This document shows positions 16,650 through 25,206 of a stretch of DNA of 64,000 bases, one piece after another. The position numbers and the translations under genes were made by a program. The stretch's first letter is position 1. Every line of letters starts with the position of its first letter. The notes beneath the pieces were generated by a model, which worked only from the letters and a program-made list of their open reading frames with translations, was not told the origin of the DNA and ran no database searches. The stretch covers positions 1 through 64,000 of the forward strand of contig JBLWUQ010000003.1 in the NCBI GenBank assembly GCA_048268845.1, read 5' to 3'. This stretch comes from Muriiphilus sp048268845 (lineage in GTDB: Bacteria > Pseudomonadota > Alphaproteobacteria > Rhodobacterales > Rhodobacteraceae).

Positions 16650-17581
16650 TGGCCCACCTCCGCGTCGTCGGGTGCGGTCAACTCGTCCGCCGGCACGCCT
16701 TCGGCGACCGGCGCCAGCACCGGGTTCATCACCACCAATGCGCCGACATCCTCGACCACCTGGCCGGGATGGCTGCGTAGCACCCGCAGGAAGTCGAGCC
16801 GCTGATAATCCGCCGCCAGCCGCACGCGCAGCCGCCCGTTCGGCCCCTTGACCACTTCACCGACCAGTAGCCCCGAGGGGAAAACCCCGCCGTCGCCCGA
16901 GGACACCACCCGGTCGCCGGGGCGCACGCCGTCGACCTTCTCGATGAACTCAAGCGGCGGTGCCGCGCTGTTGTCGCCGGACAAGAGCGCGTTCTGCCCC
17001 GAGGGCAGCACCGTCACGGGGATACGGCTGTTGGAATCGCTGAGCAGGATCACCCGGCTGGTCTGCTCGCCCACCCCCGAAATCCGCCCGACCAGCCCCA
17101 GCCCGTCCATCACCGCCCAGCCGTCCACCACGCCATCGCGCGCGCCGACGTTCAGGAGCACCGACTGGCGGAACGGCGAGCCTGAATCCGTCAGCACCAC
17201 GCCGGTGACAAAGGACAGCCGCGCATCCAGCCGGACGTTGTTGAGGGACATCAGCTCGGCGTTCTGCTGTTCAAGCTGCAACGCCGCCTCTCGCCACGCC
17301 TTCATCTGCTGAAGCTCGCGGCGCAATTCCTGGTTCTGCTCATAGATCCGGGCATAGGACTGAAAGCCCTCGACCATGTTGGCGGCCTTGGTCACCGGCA
17401 ACAGCGCCCATTCCATGTTCGGGATCACCGCATCGACGATCTGGGCGCGGAACCGCTCGACCCGCGGGCTGTCGATCCGCCATACGAGGAACAGGCCGAA
17501 CAGCGCTACGACCAGCACCCCGATCAGGATCCGCCTGACCGGGCCGACATAATCCTCACTGGTGCGTCGGTTCGTCGCCAA
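16646..17581 (-). CDS. mreC: Rod-shape-determining protein MreC
   Basis: A 311-residue bitopic inner-membrane protein. One membrane helix lies near residues 17-37, followed by a coiled coil (IYEQNQELRRELQQMKAWRE) and the beta-rich periplasmic domain with GLVGRISGVGEQTSRVILLS and NALLSGDNS. MreC binds PBP2 and activates elongation. The start is TTG at 17581, preceded by a strong GGAGG, a rare start codon that may tune its amount. It lies 32 bp after mreB. Confidence 0.96.
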   Translation of the reverse strand: MATNRRTSEDYVGPVRRILIGVLVVALFGLFLVWRIDSPRVERFRAQIVDAVIPNMEWALLPVTKAANMVEGFQSYARIYEQNQELRRELQQMKAWREAALQLEQQNAELMSLNNVRLDARLSFVTGVVLTDSGSPFRQSVLLNVGARDGVVDGWAVMDGLGLVGRISGVGEQTSRVILLSDSNSRIPVTVLPSGQNALLSGDNSAAPPLEFIEKVDGVRPGDRVVSSGDGGVFPSGLLVGEVVKGPNGRLRVRLAADYQRLDFLRVLRSHPGQVVEDVGALVVMNPVLAPVAEGVPADELTAPDDAEVGQ

Positions 17582-17613
17582 TTGGCCTCCGTTTGCCGGG
17601 GCCGCCCCCGGCG

Positions 17614-18651
17614 TCAGCTATCGTAGTCGATAACGTGGCGCAGTTGCTTTTCGTATTCCAGTGCCCGCCCGGTGCCGAGTGCAACACAATTCAGTGGCTC
17701 ATCCGCGACCGAGATCGAAAGCCCGGTCTGCTCGCGCAGTGCCAGGTCAAGCTCGCCCAACAGCGCGCCGCCTCCGGTCAGCATCACGCCCCGGTCGACG
17801 ATATCAGCCGCAAGGTCGGGCGGCGTGGTTTCGAGCGCCGCCATCACCGCCTCGCAGATCTGCTGCACCGGCTCGGACAGGGCCTCGGCCACCTGGGCCT
17901 GGGTCAGCTCGATTTCCTTCGGCACGCCGTTCAGAAGGTCGCGGCCACGGATCTGCATCGACACGCCGCGCCCGTCGTCGGGCATCCGGGCGGTGCCGAT
18001 CGAGGTCTTGACCCGCTCGGCCGTCGCCTCGCCGATCAGGAGGTTATGCTGTCGGCGCAGGTAATTGATGATCGCGTCGTCCATCCGGTCGCCGCCAACC
18101 CGCACCGAGCGGGCATAGACGATGTCACCAAGCGACAGCACCGCGACCTCGGTGGTGCCGCCGCCGATGTCCACGACCATGTTGCCGGTCGGATCGGTGA
18201 TCGGCATCCCGGCCCCGATCGCTGCCGCAATCGGTTCCGCGATCAGCCCGGCCCGGCGCGCGCCTGCCGACAGCACCGACTGGCGGATCGCCCGCTTTTC
18301 CACCGGCGTCGCGCCATGCGGCACGCAGACGATGATCTTGGGCTTGGAGAAGGTGGTGCGCTTGTGGACCTTGCGGATGAAATACTTGATCATCTCTTCG
18401 GCGGTGTCGAAGTCGGCGATCACGCCTTCGCGCATCGGCCGGATCGCTTCGATCGAGCCCGGCGTGCGGCCCAGCATCAGCTTGGCATCCTCGCCAACCG
18501 CCAGCACCTTCTTCACGCCGTCCTTGACGTGATAGGCAACCACCGAGGGTTCGTTCATGACGATGCCGCGGCCCTTGACATAGACCAGCGTGTTGGCCGT
18601 GCCGAGGTCGATCGCCATGTCGTATGAGAAAATGGCGGAAAAGCCTAGCAT
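17614..18651 (-). CDS. mreB: Rod-shape-determining actin homologue MreB
   Basis: A 345-residue bacterial actin. Phosphate-binding loops are MAIDLGTANTLVYVKG (residues 12-27) and VDIGGGTTEVAVLSLG; the adenosine region is MLTGGGALLGELDLAL. It forms membrane filaments that direct elongation wall synthesis. The reading frame extends further upstream to 18765, but the ATG at 18651 gives the standard MLGFSAIFSYDMAIDLGTAN start. It is first in the mreB-mreC-mreD-mrdA-rodA-ghrA operon. Downstream spacing is tight throughout, so one transcript is likely. Confidence 0.98.
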   Translation of the reverse strand: MLGFSAIFSYDMAIDLGTANTLVYVKGRGIVMNEPSVVAYHVKDGVKKVLAVGEDAKLMLGRTPGSIEAIRPMREGVIADFDTAEEMIKYFIRKVHKRTTFSKPKIIVCVPHGATPVEKRAIRQSVLSAGARRAGLIAEPIAAAIGAGMPITDPTGNMVVDIGGGTTEVAVLSLGDIVYARSVRVGGDRMDDAIINYLRRQHNLLIGEATAERVKTSIGTARMPDDGRGVSMQIRGRDLLNGVPKEIELTQAQVAEALSEPVQQICEAVMAALETTPPDLAADIVDRGVMLTGGGALLGELDLALREQTGLSISVADEPLNCVALGTGRALEYEKQLRHVIDYDS

Positions 18652-18790
18652 GATGGTCGGACTTTCGTTGGCAATACCCTTGCGCGCCAGGCTGGCCCGC
18701 ATCCCGGGGGGGTTATAGGCAGAGGCGCGGCGCGTGGAAAGACCTCGCGCCGCACCATCCGGCAAGTTTCTGCTTGCGCCAAGGCGATCT

Positions 18791-20335
18791 TCAGACCGCC
18801 GCGGGCTTGGTTCTTTCGCGTCGCACGATGAGGTTGTTGAGCGCGTTCACATAAGCCTTGGCACTGGCCACCACCGTATCGGTGTCCGACGACTGGCCGG
18901 TGACGATCTTGCCGTCCTCCTCCATCCGCACGGTCACGGTGGCCTGGGCATCGGTGCCCTCGGTCACGGCGTGGACCTGATAGAGGTTAAGCTTGGCCTC
19001 GTGCGCAAACAAGGCCTTGATGGCGTTGAAGGTCGCATCGACCGGGCCATCGCCGTTCGCCGTCACCTGATGATCGGTGCCGTCCACCGTCAGCGTGAGG
19101 TCAGCCGATTGCGGCGCCTCGGTGCCGCAGATCACCCGCAGGAACTTGACCTTGATGCGGTCATTGGCGCTGTCGGTGCCATCGGCCACCAGCGCGATCA
19201 GGTCCTCGTCGAAGACCTCTTTCTTGCGGTCGGCCAGTTCCTTGAACCTCACGAAGATGTCACCGAACTGGTTGTCGGCCAGATCGTAGCCGAGGTCGCG
19301 CATCTTGGCCTTGAGCGCGGCGCGGCCGGAATGTTTGCCCAGCGGCAGGGTCGAGGCCGCCAGCCCGACATCCTCGGGGCGCATGATCTCGAAGTTCTGC
19401 GGGTTCTTCAGCATCCCGTCCTGATGGATGCCGCTTTCATGGGCAAAGGCGTTCTTGCCGACAATCGCCTTGTTGAACTGCACCGGAAAGCCCGAGACCT
19501 GCGCCACCCGGCGGCTGATCGCCATGATCCGGGTAGTGTCGACATTGGTGCGGTAGGGCAGGATGTCGTTGCGCACCTTGATCGCCATCACCACTTCTTC
19601 CAGCGCGGTGTTGCCGGCACGCTCGCCCAGCCCGTTGATCGTCGATTCGATCTGGCGCGCGCCCGCCTCGACGGCGGCCAGCGCGTTCGCCGTCGCCATG
19701 CCAAGGTCGTTGTGGCAATGGGTGGCGAACACCACCTCGTCGGCGCCGGGCACCCGTTCGATCAGCATGCGGATCAGGGCAGCGCTTTCGCGCGGCGCGG
19801 TATAGCCCACCGTGTCGGGAATGTTGATCGTGGTCGCGCCCGCCTTGATCGCGATCTCGATCACCCGGCAGAGATAGTCATGCTCCGTCCGCGTTGCGTC
19901 CATCGGCGACCATTGCACGTTGTCGCAGAGGTTGCGGGCGTGGCTTACGCTGTCGTGGATCAGGTCGGCCATCGCGTCCATCGACAGGCCGGGGATCTCG
20001 CGGTGCAGGGGCGAGGTGCCGATGAAGGTGTGGATGCGCGGCTGGCGCGCGTGTTTCACCGCCTCCCAGCAGCGGTCGATATCCTTGAAGTTGGCGCGGG
20101 AAAGCCCGCAGATCACGGCATCCTTGGCTCGCCTGGAAATCTCGCTGACCGCCGCGAAATCGCCCTCGGAGGCGATCGGGAAACCGGCCTCGATGATGTC
20201 GACGCCCATCTCGTCGAGCATCTCGGCAATCTCGAGCTTTTCCTCGTGGGTCATCGTCGCGCCGGGACTTTGCTCGCCGTCACGCAGCGTCGTGTCGAAA
20301 ATCAGGACGCGGTCCTGTTCTGTCGGGTTGGTCAT
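18791..20335 (-). CDS. leuA: 2-isopropylmalate synthase
   Basis: A 514-residue enzyme that joins acetyl-CoA and 2-ketoisovalerate in the first committed step of leucine synthesis. The catalytic N-terminal TIM barrel carries FDTTLRDGEQSPGATMTHEE near residue 12, the HCHNDLGMATANALAAVEAG metal-binding histidines and NGLGERAGNTALEEV. The C-terminal part is the leucine-binding regulatory domain. The longer frame to 20452 is rejected because ATG at 20335 gives the normal start with AGAAAGA upstream. A leucine-rich leader peptide lies upstream and suggests attenuation by leucine supply. Confidence 0.96.
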   Translation of the reverse strand: MTNPTEQDRVLIFDTTLRDGEQSPGATMTHEEKLEIAEMLDEMGVDIIEAGFPIASEGDFAAVSEISRRAKDAVICGLSRANFKDIDRCWEAVKHARQPRIHTFIGTSPLHREIPGLSMDAMADLIHDSVSHARNLCDNVQWSPMDATRTEHDYLCRVIEIAIKAGATTINIPDTVGYTAPRESAALIRMLIERVPGADEVVFATHCHNDLGMATANALAAVEAGARQIESTINGLGERAGNTALEEVVMAIKVRNDILPYRTNVDTTRIMAISRRVAQVSGFPVQFNKAIVGKNAFAHESGIHQDGMLKNPQNFEIMRPEDVGLAASTLPLGKHSGRAALKAKMRDLGYDLADNQFGDIFVRFKELADRKKEVFDEDLIALVADGTDSANDRIKVKFLRVICGTEAPQSADLTLTVDGTDHQVTANGDGPVDATFNAIKALFAHEAKLNLYQVHAVTEGTDAQATVTVRMEEDGKIVTGQSSDTDTVVASAKAYVNALNNLIVRRERTKPAAV

Positions 20336-20417
20336 GTCGGTATCTTTCTGTTGTTTCTTAGCCGTCGGCACTTCGGCGCGCACGATGTCCCCTGAGCGGT
20401 CGCGCCAAAGGGCACGC
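20336..20417 (-). promoter_or_regulatory. leuA attenuator region with mutually pairing segments
   Basis: On the minus strand, TTCTTAGCCG at the end of the leader-peptide coding region can pair perfectly (10 bp) with CGGCTAAGAA just before the leuA ribosome-binding site. Between them TGAGCG and CGCTCA can form a competing hairpin. Ribosome stalling on the leucine codons would block the first arm. This is a plausible attenuator; no T-rich terminator is obvious, so it may act on translation. Confidence 0.55.
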
Positions 20418-20504
20418 TCAGAGGCGGCTAAGAAGCAGCAGCGCAGCGGCAAGCGGACGCAAGGATGCGCCGGGCCTGCTCGGAATATGGGCTGCCGTTT
20501 TCAT
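20418..20504 (-). CDS. leuL: Leucine-rich leader peptide of leuA
   Basis: A 28-codon frame starts at ATG 20504 and ends at TGA 20418-20420, 83 bp before leuA. It begins MKTAAHIPSRPGASL and contains seven leucines, four of them consecutive (AALLLLSRL) just before the stop. This is the hallmark of a regulatory leader peptide: scarce charged tRNA-Leu stalls the ribosome and changes folding of the following RNA. A possible -10 box TATAGT lies just upstream, so the peptide may be translated from a very short 5' leader. It was too short for routine gene calling. Confidence 0.7.
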   Translation of the reverse strand: MKTAAHIPSRPGASLRPLAAALLLLSRL

Positions 20505-20832
20505 GTGCGGCACTATAGCCGGGGCAGATCGAATGAAAAGGTCTTTTTGATCCATGCCTCGACCGCTATCCGTAAAGGCGAGTGGGGGCCGTGAAGGATA
20601 ATCGGGGATTGCGGGCGGGTGATTGAGAGAAGAACGCGGATACGAGCCTGTCGCGGCTTAACAAACGGAAGAAACTGGATAAAAGGGATAGGCCGTGTCC
20701 GAATCAGACTTGGCCCGACCTTGGGGCCAAAGCACATCTGGCCCGGAACCGGACGGAACGGAACGCGCAGCAGATCGACCAATCATTTCCCTCATCAAAC
20801 CTATTGTGCCAGTAGCAGGAGTTGACCGGCCC
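20505..20832. promoter_or_regulatory. Divergent control region between leuA leader and tetR-type gene
   Basis: About 330 bp without a supported gene. On the minus strand a TTTTCA box and TATAGT box spaced 16 bp lie just upstream of the leader ATG and could form the leuA promoter. The + strand part holds the AGGAG site for the regulator gene. An upstream in-frame extension of that gene from 20695 is judged non-coding. Confidence 0.4.
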
Positions 20833-21438
20833 ATGAGCCAGCCTCGGAAACGAAAGAGCGCCGCGGACCGACGCGCCGAGATCGTCGAGACAGCGATCCG
20901 GCTGTCCGCCGCGATCGGGCCGGATCGGGTCACGACACAACAGCTTGCCGACGAGGTCGGCGTGACCCAGCCGGCGATCTTCCGGCACTTTGCCAGCAAG
21001 TCCGACATCTGGCGCGCGGTCGGCGACCATATCGCCGCGGGGTGCAGGGAGGTCCACGCCCGGTTGCGCGATGACGACGCCGCCGATCCGCACGGCGCGC
21101 TGGTCAACGTCATCGGGAATCATTTCGTCCATATCGCGAAGAACCCGGCGGTCACCACCATCCTGTTCTCGCGCGAGCTGCACATCGACGTCGCCACCCT
21201 GCGCGAAACCTTCGCCGAGGTCATGGCCGAGCGCCGCGCGACGATTGCCGAGCTGATCCGCGACGCCCAGGCCGCCGGCCTGCACCGCACCGAGATTGTC
21301 GCCGAGGATGCGGCGCATCTGGTGATGGCGGCGGTCCAGGGGATGTCGATGCGCTGGAGTCTCGAGGACCGGGCCTTCGATCTACCCGCCGAAGGCACGC
21401 GCATGGTCGGCGCGCTGCTCGAGTCGTTCCGGGCCTGA
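20833..21438 (+). CDS. TetR/AcrR-family transcriptional regulator
   Basis: A 201-residue regulator. The N-terminal helix-turn-helix is typical: RRAEIVETAIRLSAAIGPDR then TTQQLADEVGVTQPAIFRHF at about residues 36-55. The C-terminal half is the ligand-binding helical domain. The frame is open from 20695, but the ATG at 20833 has AGGAG about 11 bp upstream and gives the usual length. It lies divergent from leuA and 218 bp upstream of the sulfide:quinone reductase gene in the same direction. Control of that gene is possible but not shown. Confidence 0.9.
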   Translation: MSQPRKRKSAADRRAEIVETAIRLSAAIGPDRVTTQQLADEVGVTQPAIFRHFASKSDIWRAVGDHIAAGCREVHARLRDDDAADPHGALVNVIGNHFVHIAKNPAVTTILFSRELHIDVATLRETFAEVMAERRATIAELIRDAQAAGLHRTEIVAEDAAHLVMAAVQGMSMRWSLEDRAFDLPAEGTRMVGALLESFRA

Positions 21439-21656
21439 CACCGCCAGCCGACGGCGCCGCGCGGCCCCTTGCGGCGGCGCGCTTTACGCATTCAAATTGT
21501 CGCAGATAACCGGGTTCTTTCCGCCCGGCTTGTGTTGTAGAATGTTGCGCAATCCTGCGTTGGCCGGAAAGAATCGGACTCGTGGCGAGGTCGCAGGCAA
21601 GAGTTCCCGTAACCGGCAGGTCGGACCTGTCTCGCGCGGGAAGCAAGGGAGAAATC

Positions 21657-22934
21657 ATGGCACATGTCGTCGTTCTCGGGGCCGGTCTTGGCGGGACCAT
21701 TCAGGCGTTTGAGCTGAAGGACACGCTGACGCGCAGCGACAAGATCACGGTGATTTCCAACAAGCCGTATTTCCAGTTCACCCCGTCCAATCCCTGGGCG
21801 GGCGTAGGCTGGCGGTCCAAGGACGATGTCACCGTCGACCTCGCGCCGGTGATGAAGCGGCGCGGCATCGACTTCATCTGCGACGCGGCCGAAAAGCTTC
21901 TGGCCGACGAGAACAAGATCGTGCTCGCCTCGGGTCGGGAGGTCACCTACGACTACCTGATCATCGCGACCGGCCCGGAACTGGCCTTTGACGAGATCGA
22001 GGGCTTTGGCCCGGATGCGCATACCAACTCGGTCTGCCAGATCGAACACGCCGAGAAATCCGGCGGCGCCGGTGGCACATGGGAGCAGTTTTGCGCCAAT
22101 CCCGGCCCGATCGTGGTCGGCGCGGTGCAGGGGGCAAGCTGCTTCGGCCCGGCCTATGAATACCTCTTGACCATCGACACCGACCTGCGTCGGCGCAAGA
22201 TCAAGCACAAGGTGCCGATGACCTACGTCACCTCCGAGCCCTATATCGGCCATCTCGGCCTTGGCGGCGTCGGTGACACCAAGGGGTTGCTGGAATCCGC
22301 CCTGCGCGACCGCGATATCAAGTGGATCACCAACGCCAAGACCACGAAGTTCACCGAGGACGCGGTGCATTGCATCGAGGTCAACGAGGACGGCACCGAG
22401 AAGAAGACCCACGAGGTGCCTTCGAAATACACCATGATGCTGCCGGGGTTTCGCGGCATTCCCGCACTGATGGGGATCGAAGGGCTGGTGAACCCGCGCG
22501 GCTTCGTCATCGTCGACGAGTATCAGCGCAACCCGAAATACCGCAACATCTTCGGCATCGGCGTCGCTATCGCCATCGCGCCGCCGGTCGCCACCCCGGT
22601 GCCGACGGGTGTTCCGAAAACCGGCTTCATGATCGAATCGATGGTGACCGCCACCGCGCGCAACCTGCCCCGGATCATCCGCGGCGAAGAGCCCAACGAG
22701 TTGCCAAGCTGGAACGCGTTGTGCCTTGCCGATTTCGGCGACCGGGGTGCGGCCTTCCTTGCGATGCCGCAGAATCCGCCGCGCAACGTGAACTGGGCGG
22801 CGGAAGGCAAGTGGGTGCACTGGGCCAAGCTGGCCTTCGAATGGTATTTCATCCGCAAGATCAGAAAGGGCGTGTCCGAGCCCTGGTATGAGAAATTCGC
22901 GATGAACCTGATGAAGATCAACAAGATCCGCTGA
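21657..22934 (+). CDS. sqr: Sulfide:quinone oxidoreductase
   Basis: A 425-residue FAD enzyme at the inner face of the membrane that oxidises sulfide and passes electrons to quinone. The FAD-binding start is MAHVVVLGAGLGGTIQAFEL, followed by the family stretch YFQFTPSNPWAGVGWRSKDD and VTSEPYIGHLGLGGVGDTKG. Three cysteines expected to form the redox centre are present: Cys127 (SVCQ), Cys162 (ASCFGPAYEY) and Cys355 (NALCLADFGD). The start at 21657 has AGGGAG upstream, so the longer frame from 21582 is rejected. A terminator follows. A TetR gene lies upstream, and no other sulfur genes are adjacent. Confidence 0.92.
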   Translation: MAHVVVLGAGLGGTIQAFELKDTLTRSDKITVISNKPYFQFTPSNPWAGVGWRSKDDVTVDLAPVMKRRGIDFICDAAEKLLADENKIVLASGREVTYDYLIIATGPELAFDEIEGFGPDAHTNSVCQIEHAEKSGGAGGTWEQFCANPGPIVVGAVQGASCFGPAYEYLLTIDTDLRRRKIKHKVPMTYVTSEPYIGHLGLGGVGDTKGLLESALRDRDIKWITNAKTTKFTEDAVHCIEVNEDGTEKKTHEVPSKYTMMLPGFRGIPALMGIEGLVNPRGFVIVDEYQRNPKYRNIFGIGVAIAIAPPVATPVPTGVPKTGFMIESMVTATARNLPRIIRGEEPNELPSWNALCLADFGDRGAAFLAMPQNPPRNVNWAAEGKWVHWAKLAFEWYFIRKIRKGVSEPWYEKFAMNLMKINKIR

Positions 22935-22953
22935 GGGTCGTTCGATCGCGACA

Positions 22954-22982
22954 GGGGCCGTCCTTCTGGGCGGCCCTTTTCA
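22954..22982 (+). terminator. Intrinsic terminator after sqr
   Basis: Stem GGGCCGTCC (22955-22963) / GGGCGGCCC (22968-22976) with loop TTCT, containing one G-U pair, followed by TTTT. It lies 20 bp after the sqr stop and may also serve the opposing gene. Confidence 0.85.
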
Positions 22983-22998
22983 TGTCCGGGGGGCAAAC

Positions 22999-23403
22999 TC
23001 AAAGCGCCGCAGCGCCACGCACGCAGGCCTCGATGTTGTTGCCATCCGGGTCGAGAACGAAGGCGCCGTAGTAGTCGCCCGCCCCCTCGCGCGGACCGGG
23101 TTTGCCGTTGTCGGTTCCGCCAGCATCGAGTGCGGCGCGGTGGAAGGCGTCCACGGCAGACTTGCATGGGGCGATGAAGGCGATATGGGCCTGATTGATG
23201 CCGGCGCGCGAGCCTTCGACCCAGTAGGAGGGCCGGAGGGTTCCGATCCAGAGATAGGGGATAGGCTCCTCGGCGCTCTTGCCGAAGACAAAGGAGTGTT
23301 CGCAATTGTCGGCGGTCGCAAGGCCCAGCGCCCCGGCGACCGCGTCATAGAAGCGGCGCGCGCGGGCAAGATCGGTCACGACAATTCCGGTGTGGTCGAT
23401 CAT
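22999..23403 (-). CDS. Glyoxalase/VOC-family protein
   Basis: A 134-residue protein with the two beta-alpha-beta-beta-beta units of the vicinal oxygen chelate fold. Landmarks are MIDHTGIVVTDLARARRFYD at the start (metal-binding His near residue 4), QAHIAFIAPCKSAVDAFH in the middle and YYGAFVLDPDGNNIEACV at the end (metal-binding Glu). Such proteins include lyases, dioxygenases and resistance proteins, and the substrate cannot be predicted here. The ATG at 23403 has GGAGGAGGG upstream and replaces a longer frame start at 23430. It faces sqr across a shared terminator. Confidence 0.88.
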   Translation of the reverse strand: MIDHTGIVVTDLARARRFYDAVAGALGLATADNCEHSFVFGKSAEEPIPYLWIGTLRPSYWVEGSRAGINQAHIAFIAPCKSAVDAFHRAALDAGGTDNGKPGPREGAGDYYGAFVLDPDGNNIEACVRGAAAL

Positions 23404-23524
23404 CGCAAACCCTCCTCCATGGCCGGGCAACGACGCGCCCGCGCCGCGATGCCAGGACCGAGCGAAGGCGCCAGCCCCGGGTTTTCAGGTCACCCCGGGC
23501 TGGCATTTCGCAAGACCCGGCGCG

Positions 23525-25051
23525 TCAGTTCGCGCCTGCCGGGGCTGCGTCTGCCGGGGCCGCGTCTGCCGGGGCCGCATCTGCGGGGGCTGCGTCAGCC
23601 GGGGCTTCTTCCTCGGTCGCGGTCTCGCCGCTCTCGAGCATCGTGCTCAGAACGCCGTCGATCCACTGGCCGGACGCGCGGGTGCCGTCGGAATAGGACA
23701 CGGTCCCCTGCCCCTCGCGCACGCCGTCGACGAACTCGCCCTCATAGACCGATCCGTCGGTATAGGTCTCGACCCCGACGCCGTTCGCCAGCCCCTTGGC
23801 CCAGGTGCCCTCGTAGCCGCTGCCGTCCGGCTTGGTCAGCTTGCCCTGCCCGGCGCGCTTGTCGGCCGAGAATTCGCCGACATAGACCGTGCCATCGGCA
23901 AAGATCGTCGTGCCCTGGCCGTGGCGCAACCCGGCCTTCCAGCTGCCGAAATAGCTGTAGCCATCCGGATAGGTCAGCGTGCCTTCACCCTCGTAGAGTC
24001 CGGCCGCGAAATTACCGTCGTAGATCGCACCGTTGGCATAGGTCGCCACGCCCTCGCCGTCGAACACGCCGTCCTGCCAGCCGCCCTCGTAGGTCGAGCC
24101 GTCGGGATAGGTGATCTTGCCCTGACCGTCCGGCAACCCGGCGCGGAATTCGCCGGCATAGACGGAATTGTCGGGATAGGTGATCGTGCCCGTGCCCTCG
24201 ATCTGGCCCTCGATCCAGTTGCCGGTATAGCGAAAGCCGTCCGCGCCGGTGAAGCTGCCCTGACCGTGGCGCTTGTCGTTGACGAAGGCGCCTTCGTAGA
24301 CGTCGCCGTTGGCATAGGTCACCTTGCCCTCGCCCGCGCGCACTCCGGCCACAAAGCTGCCTTCGTAGACGTCGCCGTTGGGCTGGGTCAGCTTGCCCTC
24401 GCCCTGCATCTGGCCATCGGCCCAGCTGCCGAAATAGATCATCCCGTCGGCACCGGTGAAGGTGCCCTGCCCGCTGCGCTGGTCGTCCTTCATGCCGCCG
24501 TCATAGACCGAGCCGTCGGCATAGGTGGAGCGGCCGGTTCCGTCCTTCACGCCCATCACCCAGTCGCCCTCGTAGACATAGCCCGAGGGGCTTTCCATCC
24601 GGCCCTGGCCGTGATGCAGCGCGGTGCGAAAGCCGCCCTCGTATTTCACCCCGTTGGCGTAGATCGCCACCCCGGAGCCATTGATCTTGCCCTCGACCCA
24701 GTCGCCCTCATAGCTCGACCCGTCGGCGAAGGTGATCTTGCCGAAGCCGTGCGGCTTGCCCTTGGCGAAACTGCCCTCGTAGACCGAGCCGTTGGGAAAC
24801 CGCGCGGTGCCTGGGCCGCGGATCTCGCCATCGACGAACTGGCCGGTATATTCATAGCCCGACGGCATCCGGTAGGTGCCCTCGCCATGCGGCTCGCCTT
24901 CCTTGAAGGTGCCCTCGTAGACGCCGCCATCGTCATATTGCTTGACCTCGACGCCGCCATCCTGCGCCACGGCACCGCCTGCGGCCAGCATGAACCCAAG
25001 CGCCAGACCCAGCCGGGCCGGCGCATGTCTCTTCCGAACCAGTTGACCCAT
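23525..25051 (-). CDS. Exported MORN-repeat protein (18 full repeats)
   Basis: A 508-residue protein with a signal peptide (RLGLALGFMLAAGGAVAQ) followed by 18 clear 23-residue MORN repeats and a degenerate nineteenth. Each repeat follows YxGxWxxGxxxGxGxxxYxxG, for example SVYEGEFVDGVREGQGTVSY. A low-complexity tail of APADA units ends the protein. MORN arrays form elongated beta-sheet platforms that bind lipids or proteins; in bacteria their role is mostly unknown. The ATG at 25051 has GAGGAG upstream. It stands alone, convergent with the VOC gene and divergent from nadE. Location is probably periplasm or outer-membrane face. Confidence 0.9.
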   Translation of the reverse strand: MGQLVRKRHAPARLGLALGFMLAAGGAVAQDGGVEVKQYDDGGVYEGTFKEGEPHGEGTYRMPSGYEYTGQFVDGEIRGPGTARFPNGSVYEGSFAKGKPHGFGKITFADGSSYEGDWVEGKINGSGVAIYANGVKYEGGFRTALHHGQGRMESPSGYVYEGDWVMGVKDGTGRSTYADGSVYDGGMKDDQRSGQGTFTGADGMIYFGSWADGQMQGEGKLTQPNGDVYEGSFVAGVRAGEGKVTYANGDVYEGAFVNDKRHGQGSFTGADGFRYTGNWIEGQIEGTGTITYPDNSVYAGEFRAGLPDGQGKITYPDGSTYEGGWQDGVFDGEGVATYANGAIYDGNFAAGLYEGEGTLTYPDGYSYFGSWKAGLRHGQGTTIFADGTVYVGEFSADKRAGQGKLTKPDGSGYEGTWAKGLANGVGVETYTDGSVYEGEFVDGVREGQGTVSYSDGTRASGQWIDGVLSTMLESGETATEEEAPADAAPADAAPADAAPADAAPAGAN

Positions 25052-25206
25052 GTCACTCCTCTTTCCGCGCCTGCCGTTCCCACTATGCCTGAAACCTATG
25101 CGAGCACCCGTGCAGAGACAAATGTTTTCGCCCGCCTTCGCGCCGCTGGCGGCTTTTCCTCGCGCGCGAACCTGTTAAATGTCAAAGTGTTCGCAACGGA
25201 GCGCGC

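Noticed and set aside
21657..22934. Possible loss of the third redox cysteine of sulfide:quinone reductase (GIGVAIAIAPP segment)
   Set aside because: The spacing of Cys127, Cys162 and Cys355 matches the three catalytic cysteines expected from the family, the third being in NALCLADFGD. The alanine-containing segment is not that position.
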